Assembly: GCA_019419485.1 (NCBI GenBank)
Contig: DXZV01000081.1
Coordinates: 1 to 7,775 of the forward strand
From: Collinsella sp.
Lineage (GTDB): Bacteria; Actinomycetota; Coriobacteriia; Coriobacteriales; Coriobacteriaceae
DNA: 7,775 nt
Direction of reading: 5' to 3'
Shown here: in pieces, positions 1 through 6,858 of the stretch
Layout of the letters: each line of letters starts with the position of its first letter
How positions within the stretch are numbered: position 1 is the stretch's first letter
The notes under the pieces: model-generated
Told to the model about the DNA's origin: nothing
Databases searched by the model: none
The model's input: the letters and a program-made list of their open reading frames with translations, nothing else
Translations under genes and position numbers: made by a program

Positions 1-38
1 ATTGTGGCCCTTGACAGTGGATTGGGTCATATGAGCGA

Positions 39-138
39 GCGCCGTCCAGAGCGAACAAGTTGGCATGAAAAAGGCAAGGCATAGACCTTCTGGTCATGCC
101 TTGCCCTTTGAATGACAAATTGTCGCTCTGGACGGCGC
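39..138. repeat. ~100-nt imperfect long hairpin (palindromic element)
   Basis: The outer arms 39-54 and 123-138 are a perfect 16-bp inverted repeat (GCGCCGTCCAGAGCGA). Pairing continues inwards: 56-66 against 112-122 with two mismatches, 70-82 against 96-109 with one bulge, and 84-87 (GACC) against 92-95 (GGTC), closing on the 4-nt loop TTCT. The whole 100 nt therefore folds into one near-continuous stem. It lies 40 bp beyond the end of hspR. It could be a miniature mobile or REP-like repeat, a transcript-end structure for the hspR operon, or a shared terminator with a gene to the left of the window. No coding region is visible in 1-178. Confidence 0.75.
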
Positions 139-150
139 GCAGCGTCAACT

Positions 151-178
151 GGTCCGCCGTTCGTCAGAACGGCGGACC
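151..178 (-). terminator. Stem-loop abutting the hspR stop codon
   Basis: GGTCCGCCGTTC (151-162) and GAACGGCGGACC (167-178) form a perfect 12-bp stem with the 4-nt loop GTCA. The stem starts directly after the hspR stop codon on the minus strand. The sequence that follows on that strand (AGTTGACG) has no T-run, so it is not a textbook intrinsic terminator. It may act as a 3'-end stabiliser, or together with the larger hairpin at 39-138. The stem is certain from sequence; the terminator role is inferred. Confidence 0.5.
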
Positions 179-595
179 CTAGAGATCTCCGCCGGCGCCC
201 AGTAGCTTGCGCATGACTTGCTCGGGGTTGACCGAGCCATCGCGCGGAGCCAGGGCGGTGATCTTCTTCTGCATCTTGTACTCGTGCAGCTCGTCCTCGA
301 GCTGGCGCACGCGAGCGCGGAGCTTCTCGTTCTCGCGCTCGCGCTCCTCGGCACGCTCCTTCATATCGAGGATGCGCACCACGCCGGCAAGGTTGATGCC
401 CTCGTCGGTAAGCTGGTTGATGAGCTCCAGGCGCTCGATATCGGCACGCGAGTACAGACGCGTGTTGCCGCCCGAGCGCTGGGGGTTCACCAGGCCCTTG
501 GACTCGTAGACGCGCAGAGTCTGCGGATGCATGCCGGTCAGCTCGGCCGCCACGCTGATCATGTACAGCGGTTTGTTCCTATTGTCCTCGGCCAT
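179..595 (-). CDS. hspR: HspR, MerR-family heat-shock repressor
   Basis: A 138-residue transcriptional repressor. The N-terminal winged helix-turn-helix of the MerR family covers about residues 10-76, with the HspR-typical stretch MISVAAELTGMHPQTLRVYE at 12-31, followed by a basic wing (SGGNTRLYSR, 41-50). Residues 77-112 are rich in E, R, K and L and look like a dimerisation coiled coil. There is no obvious ligand domain. In Streptomyces and Mycobacterium HspR binds inverted repeats (HAIR: CTTGAGT-N7-ACTCAAG) upstream of dnaK, with DnaK as co-repressor, giving a feedback loop. Being last in a dnaK-grpE-dnaJ-hspR order supports the same role here. The gap to dnaJ is 72 bp. The ATG at 595 is preceded by a weak GGGG/AGG ribosome site. 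Identity is confident; the DnaK feedback is assumed from relatives. Confidence 0.95.
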   Translation of the reverse strand: MAEDNRNKPLYMISVAAELTGMHPQTLRVYESKGLVNPQRSGGNTRLYSRADIERLELINQLTDEGINLAGVVRILDMKERAEERERENEKLRARVRQLEDELHEYKMQKKITALAPRDGSVNPEQVMRKLLGAGGDL

Positions 596-667
596 GCTAC
601 CTGACCCCTTTCCGTCTCGTTATCGTCCATCATAAGCCCGTGGACAGGCGCGGGCGCCACAACCAAA

Positions 668-1633
668 CTAGTACGTCGCCTTGTAACGGTTGACCTTCTC
701 GCGGTAGTCGCGCGTGTCGGCCTCGCGCAGCTTGGCCATGACATCGCGCTCGTCGTCGGATAGGTTCGTGGGGACCTGTACCTTGATCTCGACGAGCAGC
801 GCGCCTGTGCGGCCACGGTGCTTAACATCGGGCGCACCCATCTCCTTAAAGCGGAACTTCTTGCCCGTCTGGGTGCCAGCGGGCACCTTCAGACGAACCG
901 TCGCGCCGCCGGGCGTGGGCACATCCACCGTGCAGCCGAGCGCCGCCTCGTAGACCGAGACCGGTACCTCCATGGTCACGTCGGCGCCTTTGCGCTTGAA
1001 CAGCGGGTGCTCCTCCACATGCGTGGTCACGACCAGGTCGCCGCGCTCGCCACCCGCAACGCCATACTCGCCGCGACGCTTGTAGCGTAGCTTGCCGCCA
1101 TCGACCGCGCCCGCGGGCACCGAGACCGTGATGGTCTGCTGCTCGCCTGTCGAGGGAATGCGATAGGTGACCTTGTGCGTCACGCCGCGAAACGCGTCCT
1201 CGGCCGTCACATCGACGGTCAGCGATAGGTCGCCGCCCTTGCGAGCGCGGCTGCGACCCGCGCCGGCACCGGCAGCGCCCGCAGCCCCGGCAAAGCCCGA
1301 GCCCCAATCGCTACCCCAGGCGCCATTGCCGCTGAAGATGCTGTCGAAGATATCGCCCCAGCCGCTGGCGCCCGCGCCGGCACCGTAGCCGCCGCCATAC
1401 GCGCCGCCCGCGCCCGGCATGCCGCCGAACATGAGCATCTGGTCGTACTCTTTGCGCTTCTTCTCGTCCGAAAGCGTCTCGTAGGCCTCGCTGATCTCCT
1501 TAAACTTGGCCTCGTCGCCGCCGGCATCGGGGTGATATTTTTGCGCGAGCTTGCGAAACGCGCTCTTGATCTCTTTGTCGGAGGCGCTCTTGGATACGCC
1601 CAGGATGTCATAGAAGGTTTTGCCTGCAGCCAT
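668..1633 (-). CDS. dnaJ: DnaJ-family co-chaperone lacking the zinc finger (CbpA-like)
   Basis: An Hsp40 that stimulates DnaK ATPase and delivers unfolded substrates in the cytoplasm. The J domain spans residues 5-66, with HPD at 34-36. A Gly/Ala/Phe-rich linker covers about 67-131. C-terminal substrate domains follow: I from about 133 (GGDLSLTVDV) to 210 and II from 211 to 290. The CxxCxGxG zinc-finger repeats of classical DnaJ are absent, and the only cysteine is C234, so this is a type II, CbpA-like Hsp40 of 321 residues. The ATG at 1633 is chosen because AGGAGAGGAG lies 5 nt upstream. An in-frame ATG at 1666 would put that ribosome site inside the coding region. It follows grpE after 108 bp that include a strong hairpin. 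A classical zinc-finger DnaJ may exist elsewhere in the genome, which the window cannot show. Confidence 0.93.
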   Translation of the reverse strand: MAAGKTFYDILGVSKSASDKEIKSAFRKLAQKYHPDAGGDEAKFKEISEAYETLSDEKKRKEYDQMLMFGGMPGAGGAYGGGYGAGAGASGWGDIFDSIFSGNGAWGSDWGSGFAGAAGAAGAGAGRSRARKGGDLSLTVDVTAEDAFRGVTHKVTYRIPSTGEQQTITVSVPAGAVDGGKLRYKRRGEYGVAGGERGDLVVTTHVEEHPLFKRKGADVTMEVPVSVYEAALGCTVDVPTPGGATVRLKVPAGTQTGKKFRFKEMGAPDVKHRGRTGALLVEIKVQVPTNLSDDERDVMAKLREADTRDYREKVNRYKATY

Positions 1634-1638
1634 CGTAG

Positions 1639-1648
1639 CTCCTCTCCT
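1639..1648 (-). promoter_or_regulatory. Shine-Dalgarno fixing the dnaJ start
   Basis: On the minus strand this reads AGGAGAGGAG, 5 nt before the ATG at 1633. It decides against the longer in-frame start at 1666, whose extra 11 residues would simply be the translation of this leader. Confidence 0.85.
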
Positions 1649-1706
1649 GTTACGTCCGCCGCCCATGCAGACGACGGCTCATGCTTTCATATGGCACTAG
1701 GCCAGA

Positions 1707-1736
1707 AAGGGCCCCGGGTGTTGCCCCGGGGCCCTT
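1707..1736 (-). terminator. Intercistronic GC-rich hairpin between grpE and dnaJ
   Basis: AAGGGCCCCGGG (1707-1718) and CCCGGGGCCCTT (1725-1736) make a perfect 12-bp stem with a 6-nt loop. It begins 5 nt after the grpE stop codon on the minus strand. Only a short, mixed T stretch (TTTCT) follows, so it may be a partial terminator (attenuator) or a processing or stabilising structure that lowers dnaJ-hspR relative to dnaK-grpE. I see no convincing promoter between it and dnaJ. Confidence 0.6.
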
Positions 1737-1741
1737 CTCAA

Positions 1742-2584
1742 TTACTCCTCGGTGCTCTCGGCCGTATCGGCCGAAGCATCCTCGGGCGCCGCTTCGGGCT
1801 CCGGTGCGGGGCGCTTCTCGCCACCGTAGGTCACCGTCACCATCGCGGAACGCAGGATGCGATCCGCCATGCGGTAGCCCTTCTGGTACACGTCGTTGAC
1901 GGTCTCGTCGTACTGCGATGCGTCCTCGACGCGACCCACAGCCTGGTGCTCGAGCGGATCGAACGCCTCGCCCTTGGGGTCGATGGGCTCAACGCCCTCG
2001 TGCGCAAACACATCGAGCAGCTTGGCATGCACCGCGTCGACGCCATCGACGAACTGCTTAAAGTCGTCGGCAAGTTCCTGGCTACGGGCATGGTCGATCG
2101 CACGCTCTATATCGTCAACCACCGGCAGCAGCGCAGTAACGAGCTTCTCGGTCGCGCGCTCGCGCTCGGCGATGCGCTCGTTGGCGGTGCGGCGACGGAA
2201 GTTCTCCCAGTCGGCCTGTAGACGGGCGGTGCGCTCGGTGGCGTCCTTTGCCTTGTCCTCGGCGGCCTTCTGAGCCTCTGCCGCAGCATCGAGCTCGTTG
2301 CGCACATCGGCAAGCTCTTTTTGGGCCTGCTCGAACTTGAGCTTAAAGTCGTTGTCGGCGGCTTCCTCACCGGCGCGGATAGCGGCTTCCACCATCTCGT
2401 CCTCGGTCATCGTCGCCTCCTTGTTGGAATCCTCTACCTGGTTCTCGGCAGCCTCGGCGGCCGGGGCCTCGTTGGCCTCGGTATCGTCGACGGCCTCTAC
2501 GGGAATCTTCACGTCCTTCTCCTCAGAGTCAACGGGGGCGGCGCCAGCGGCGGCCGCCTCCGTGCGAGCTTTACGGGCGGACAT
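1742..2584 (-). CDS. grpE: GrpE nucleotide-exchange factor for DnaK
   Basis: GrpE releases ADP from DnaK, resetting the Hsp70 cycle, and acts as a dimer. The 280-residue reading frame has an acidic, Ala/Glu-rich N-terminal extension (1 to about 75), a long coiled coil (about 78-145, including LQADWENFRRRTANE), and the GrpE head and beta wing (about 150-252), including HQAVGRVEDASQYDETVNDV (213-232) and YQKGYRMADRILRSAMVTV (233-251). An acidic Pro/Glu tail ends it. It is longer than E. coli GrpE (197 residues) mainly at the N-terminus. The ATG at 2584 lies 2 bp after the dnaK stop codon (TAA-TC-ATG), which suggests translational coupling, but its own ribosome site is weak. A second start at Met59 (2410) has a perfect AAGGAGG. 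Codons of residues 1-58 look coding, so I keep the long form; the short form would be 222 residues. Confidence 0.93.
   Translation of the reverse strand: MSARKARTEAAAAGAAPVDSEEKDVKIPVEAVDDTEANEAPAAEAAENQVEDSNKEATMTEDEMVEAAIRAGEEAADNDFKLKFEQAQKELADVRNELDAAAEAQKAAEDKAKDATERTARLQADWENFRRRTANERIAERERATEKLVTALLPVVDDIERAIDHARSQELADDFKQFVDGVDAVHAKLLDVFAHEGVEPIDPKGEAFDPLEHQAVGRVEDASQYDETVNDVYQKGYRMADRILRSAMVTVTYGGEKRPAPEPEAAPEDASADTAESTEE
2408..2422 (-). promoter_or_regulatory. Strong internal ribosome site and alternative grpE start
   Basis: On the minus strand AAGGAGG (2416-2422) stands 5 nt before an in-frame ATG (2408-2410) that encodes Met59 of the long GrpE. This is a better Shine-Dalgarno than the one at the annotated start, and it lies exactly where the low-complexity extension ends. 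It may be the real start, a second isoform start, or chance from the codons for Lys-Glu-Ala. Confidence 0.5.
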
Positions 2585-2586
2585 GA

Positions 2587-4479
<1,893 letters not shown>

Positions 4480-4506
4480 TAGAAATTCCCTCTCTCTTTT
4501 GCGTTC

Positions 4507-4536
4507 GCGCCGCCTCGACGGTCTGTCACGCGGCGC
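4507..4536 (-). other. Stem-loop in the dnaK leader
   Basis: GCGCCGC (4507-4513) and GCGGCGC (4530-4536) form a perfect 7-bp stem with a 16-nt loop, some 27 nt upstream of the dnaK start codon on the minus strand and just ahead of its purine-rich ribosome site. It may stabilise the leader or affect translation; no function can be read from sequence alone. Confidence 0.4.
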
Positions 4537-4579
4537 TTCGGCTTGTCTTTCAGGATGTAGTGTATCCCCTTATGGGCCG

Positions 4580-4680
4580 GAATATACAAAATCTAAGTCA
4601 ATTCATATAAGATTTCTTATTGCCGAGAGTTTAGGTTCTCAAATGCGCAGGTAGATGCGCTGATTGAGTTCTCGGCAAAT
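4580..4680 (-). promoter_or_regulatory. Probable dnaK promoter and HspR operator zone
   Basis: This AT-rich block in GC-rich DNA lies 100-200 bp ahead of dnaK. On the minus strand 4623-4643 reads TTTGAGA-N6-ACTCTCG, which resembles the HspR box (CTTGAGT-N7-ACTCAAG) but with one base less spacing and two mismatches per half. A second half-site, ACTCAAT, sits at 4663-4669. Both lie inside a wider dyad, TTGCCGAGA (4620-4628) facing TCTCGGCAA (4670-4678), with inner GCGC/GCGC. Possible promoter parts are TTGAGA (4637-4642, as -35) and AT-rich boxes such as TATATG (4604-4609) or TATATT (4581-4586), but no pair has good spacing. The operator role is inferred from hspR being in the operon. Confidence 0.45.
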
Positions 4681-4808
4681 CTATCGAAATCTATGTAGAG
4701 ATGGCTGAGGTTTGGACCGGAGCCACACGGAACGATTTTGGGGCACCCCCGAGGAAAGCGCGACCCGTTTTGAGCGCCGATTCCGGGATGCGCTTTCCAA
4801 AAGCGCGC

Positions 4809-4828
4809 TCAATAGCTCAATATTTCAA
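4809..4828 (-). repeat. Three direct TTGA repeats at 8-nt spacing
   Basis: On the minus strand TTGAAATA, TTGAGCTA and TTGAGCGC follow each other, giving TTGA every 8 nt (plus-strand TCAA at 4809, 4817 and 4825). TTGAG is also the half-site core of the HspR box. This may be a weak regulator-binding cluster or chance. Confidence 0.3.
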
Positions 4829-4848
4829 GTCACCTTTAGCTAACATTT

Positions 4849-4881
4849 GCGCAGCTCAACGGCCCCACCTGCGCGTTTTTT
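4849..4881 (+). terminator. Candidate plus-strand intrinsic terminator without an assigned gene
   Basis: GCGCAG (4849-4854) pairs with CTGCGC (4869-4874) across a 14-nt loop. One G and then six T (4876-4881) follow. The stem is short, but the T-run is good. No gene on the plus strand lies upstream of it within the window, so if it is real it would end a small RNA or leftward read-through, upstream of the ferredoxin promoter. Confidence 0.4.
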
Positions 4882-4933
4882 AGTAAACCTTGGCATACTC
4901 GGCGAACGGTATGAAGATGCCGGCCAGAGGGTA

Positions 4934-4961
4934 TTGCAAACGGTCGCTCCCGTGGTATGTT
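4934..4961 (+). promoter_or_regulatory. Probable ferredoxin promoter (extended -10)
   Basis: TTGCAA (4934-4939, -35, 4 of 6 consensus) is followed after 16 bp by TATGTT (4956-4961, -10, 4 of 6). TGG directly precedes the -10, giving the extended -10 TGn motif. The start point would be near 4968, leaving a leader of about 55 nt. Confidence 0.5.
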
Positions 4962-5022
4962 TTTGCCCGAATCAAACCGACGCGCATCGCCTGTAGCGTC
5001 GGTCAACAGAGAGGAAACTACC

Positions 5023-5208
5023 ATGGCTCATCCCGTAATTGATGCCGACGAGTGCATCGCTTGTGGCGTTTGCGTCGACACCTGCCCCGCTGGCGTTCTG
5101 GAGCTCCAGGACGTCGCTACCGTCGCTGACGAGGATTCCTGCGTCGCCTGTGGCGCTTGCCAGGACGCTTGCCCCGCTGGCGCGATCACCGAGATCGTCG
5201 AGGAGTAA
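5023..5208 (+). CDS. Small 2[4Fe-4S] ferredoxin, clostridial type
   Basis: A 61-residue, acidic, soluble electron carrier with two [4Fe-4S] clusters. Two matching halves are visible: CIACGVCVDTCPAG (11-24) and CVACGACQDACPAG (40-53), each giving the CxxCxxCxxxCP pattern, so all eight cluster ligands are present. Length fits the clostridial ferredoxins (about 55-60 residues). It probably serves low-potential redox enzymes such as pyruvate:ferredoxin oxidoreductase or hydrogenase in an anaerobe; the partner cannot be read from the neighbours. The ATG at 5023 is chosen because GAGAGGA lies 8 nt upstream. An upstream in-frame ATG at 4957 falls inside the probable promoter. The gene stands alone, divergent from dnaK, with its own promoter and a strong terminator. 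Confidence 0.95.
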   Translation: MAHPVIDADECIACGVCVDTCPAGVLELQDVATVADEDSCVACGACQDACPAGAITEIVEE

Positions 5209-5248
5209 CAACTCCCCCACCTGCACACTCAAAAGTACACCGTGCACA

Positions 5249-5288
5249 AAAAAGGAGGCCTCCGCATCGCCGCGGAGGCCTCCTTTTT
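5249..5288. terminator. Strong terminator, probably bidirectional
   Basis: A perfect 17-bp stem runs from 5249-5265 (AAAAAGGAGGCCTCCGC) to 5272-5288, with a 6-nt loop. The plus strand ends in TTTTTGTTT and the minus strand in six T, so it can stop the ferredoxin transcript (40 nt after its stop codon) and also leftward transcripts from the nadB-nadC-niaR operon. GCACAAA (5244-5250) can also pair with TTTGTGC (5290-5296) to lengthen the stem. Confidence 0.9.
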
Positions 5289-5341
5289 GTTTGTGCGGAT
5301 AACTAATTTGGCACCGCCGTTGGTTGAACTCGCGCCAGCGA

Positions 5342-5439
5342 AAACGCCCCATTTGAGGCAAGGTGGCCTGAAAGAGGAGGGAAGCGTACTTTGGTACGCG
5401 ACCGACGATTGAAGGCCAGATTGCCCAAATGGGGCGTTT
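5342..5439. repeat. 98-bp nested palindrome next to the niaR end
   Basis: A perfect 14-bp outer stem pairs AAACGCCCCATTTG (5342-5355) with 5426-5439. After one bulged A it continues as GGCAA/TTGCC (5357-5361 with 5421-5425) and TGGCCT/AGGCCA (5364-5369 with 5413-5418). An asymmetric, unpaired purine-rich side (5370-5383) and 5400-5412 enclose a tip hairpin, GCGTAC-TTTG-GTACGC (5384-5399). It starts 10 nt after the niaR stop codon. The layout of long stem, fixed internal loop and apical hairpin looks more like a mobile palindromic repeat or a folded RNA than a simple terminator; there is no T-run. No ORF is visible. Confidence 0.8.
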
Positions 5440-5449
5440 GCAGCATCGG

Positions 5450-5995
5450 CTACGATAGGTCGTCTTCGTAGGGCATTAGGTCCGCCAAGTAGCCTTTCTC
5501 TTTGAGCATGGTCTCGATCTCGTCGAGGGTCTGCTCGTCCTCCGCCGCAATGCGATGGAAGTGGTAGCCACTCGTCACCGTTAGTAGTGGAAAGCTCTTG
5601 CCGCTCTCGATATCGTGCAGGTAGCGCTCAACATCGCGACGATTGCGGATGTCCAGGTCGGCCGTGATCTTACCGTACACGCGGTGATTGACGATCACGT
5701 TGAGCACGGCGCCTCCGGCGTCGACGATACTCGTGAGCTCATCGCCTGCCTGCTCCACGCTGTGGCGAACCTTGACCAAGCGTGTGGGCACGGCGGGGCT
5801 GCTGGGGGCCTCCTGCAGCACATAACCACGGTTGGTCGCCACGACATCGTGCCCATCGGCACGTAACAGGGCAATATCCTGAACCACGACCTGACGGCTC
5901 ACGCCAACCTCGCGGGCAAGTGCGCTGCCCGAAACGGGCTCCTTGGCTCCCTCGAGCACGCCCATGATGGCACGGCGACGCTCGCGGGCGTCCAT
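5450..5995 (-). CDS. niaR: NiaR, niacin-responsive repressor (HTH + 3H domain)
   Basis: A 181-residue transcription factor. The N-terminal HTH_11 winged helix covers about residues 4-60 (ALAREVGVSRQVVVQDIALL, 25-44). The C-terminal 3H domain (about 72-172) carries the conserved histidines H78, H104, H145 and H147. H78, E86, H145 and H147 line up in spacing with the nickel ligands reported for Thermotoga TM1602. NiaR proteins bind nicotinic acid and repress NAD-synthesis and niacin-uptake genes. The gene overlaps nadC by one base (TAATG), so it is probably translated by coupling and is co-transcribed with nadB and nadC. That would give self-regulation when niacin is plentiful. Its operator should lie upstream of the operon, outside the window. 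Confidence 0.93.
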   Translation of the reverse strand: MDARERRRAIMGVLEGAKEPVSGSALAREVGVSRQVVVQDIALLRADGHDVVATNRGYVLQEAPSSPAVPTRLVKVRHSVEQAGDELTSIVDAGGAVLNVIVNHRVYGKITADLDIRNRRDVERYLHDIESGKSFPLLTVTSGYHFHRIAAEDEQTLDEIETMLKEKGYLADLMPYEDDLS

Positions 5996-6855
5996 TATTT
6001 ACCGTCCAGCAGACGCAGGTGCTTAAGCGAGAGGTCGAGGATCGGCGCAGAGTGCGTCAACGCCCCCGAGCTAATAAAGTCAACGCCCAGGTCGGCGAGC
6101 GCGCGGATATTGTTGGCGTCCACGTTGCCCGAGCACTCGGTCTTGGCACGACCGGCGATAAGCTCAATCGCAGCAGCCATGTCGTCGTGGGTCATGTTGT
6201 CGAGCATGATGATATCGGCGCCGGCCTCCACGGCCTCGCGTACCATGTCCAGGTTCTCGCACTCGATCTCGACCGTCGTGGTAAACGATGCATGGGCGCG
6301 CGCCATCTCGATCGCACGCGTCACGCCACCGGCTGCGTCGATGTGGTTGTCCTTGAGCATGACGGCCGTCGACAGGTTGTAACGGTGGTTGCTGCCGCCG
6401 CCGATCTCGACCGCAGCCTTCTCGAAGACGCGCATGCCCGGCGTGGTCTTGCGCGTGTCGACAAGCACGGTCTTGGTACCCTCGAGCACCGCGGCCATCT
6501 GGTGCGTATAGGTAGCGATACCACTCATGCGCTGCAGGTAGTTGAGCGCCACGCGCTCGCCCGAAAGCAGCACGCGCGCATCGCCGCGCACCTGACCCAC
6601 GTGGTCGCCGGCGTGCACCTCGTCACCGTCGGCAACATCAAACAGCACCGAGCTCTGCGAATCCAGCAGCTCAAAGGTGCGAGCGAACACATCCAAGCCC
6701 GCGATGATGCCATCGGCCTTGGCGATAAGCTCCACCGTGGCGGGGCGCGCCGTGGGGCACACGCTCGCCGTGCTCACGTCCTCAAAGGTAATGTCCTCGC
6801 GCAGAGCCCGCAGAATCAGATCATCGACGACGAGCTTCATGGTAATGGGATTCAT
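5995..6855 (-). CDS. nadC: Nicotinate-nucleotide pyrophosphorylase (quinolinate phosphoribosyltransferase)
   Basis: It converts quinolinate and PRPP to nicotinate mononucleotide, CO2 and pyrophosphate, the third step of de novo NAD synthesis. The 286-residue protein has the family length. The N-terminal domain is about 1-115 and the open alpha/beta barrel follows. Visible active-site stretches are ERVALNYLQRMSGIAT (100-115), DTRKTTPGMR (133-142), GGGSNHRYNLS (152-162), LKDNHI (167-172), EIECENL (196-202), DIIMLDNM (214-221) and SSGALTHSAP (262-271). These include the Arg, Lys and His residues that bind the quinolinate and PRPP acids. GGAGGAG lies 6 nt before the ATG at 6855. nadB ends 3 bp upstream, and niaR overlaps the stop codon. 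Confidence 0.97.
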   Translation of the reverse strand: MNPITMKLVVDDLILRALREDITFEDVSTASVCPTARPATVELIAKADGIIAGLDVFARTFELLDSQSSVLFDVADGDEVHAGDHVGQVRGDARVLLSGERVALNYLQRMSGIATYTHQMAAVLEGTKTVLVDTRKTTPGMRVFEKAAVEIGGGSNHRYNLSTAVMLKDNHIDAAGGVTRAIEMARAHASFTTTVEIECENLDMVREAVEAGADIIMLDNMTHDDMAAAIELIAGRAKTECSGNVDANNIRALADLGVDFISSGALTHSAPILDLSLKHLRLLDGK

Positions 6856-6858
6856 GGT

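Larger units (their letters stand above)
4701..4881. other. Structured intergenic segment of unknown role
   Basis: This is the middle of the 543-bp gene-free region between dnaK and the ferredoxin gene. It has several stems: GGGG/CCCC (4740-4743 and 4747-4750), the 9-bp inverted repeat GGAAAGCGC (4753-4761) facing GCGCTTTCC (4790-4798) with an inner CCCG/CGGG pair, and a hairpin followed by six T at its right end. A 60-codon open frame from 4701 has no ribosome site and no recognisable domain, so I do not call it a gene. It could be a small RNA on the plus strand, a repeated intergenic element, or an upstream part of the dnaK control region. Confidence 0.4.

Noticed and set aside
11..33. TTGACA at 11-16 followed by TATGAG as a promoter
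   Set aside because: The spacing is about 13 bp, too short for a usual promoter, and no gene follows on the plus strand.
4581..4601. TTGACT and TATATT as a dnaK promoter pair on the minus strand
   Set aside because: Both boxes look good alone but are only 9 bp apart, so they cannot be one promoter.
4701..4883. A 60-codon open frame in the dnaK-ferredoxin gap
   Set aside because: No Shine-Dalgarno before its ATG, no recognisable family, and it runs through hairpins and the T-run of a terminator-like structure.
4957..5022. Longer ferredoxin start at 4957
   Set aside because: It overlaps the likely -10 box, lacks a ribosome site and would add 22 residues not expected in this compact family; the ATG at 5023 has a good site.
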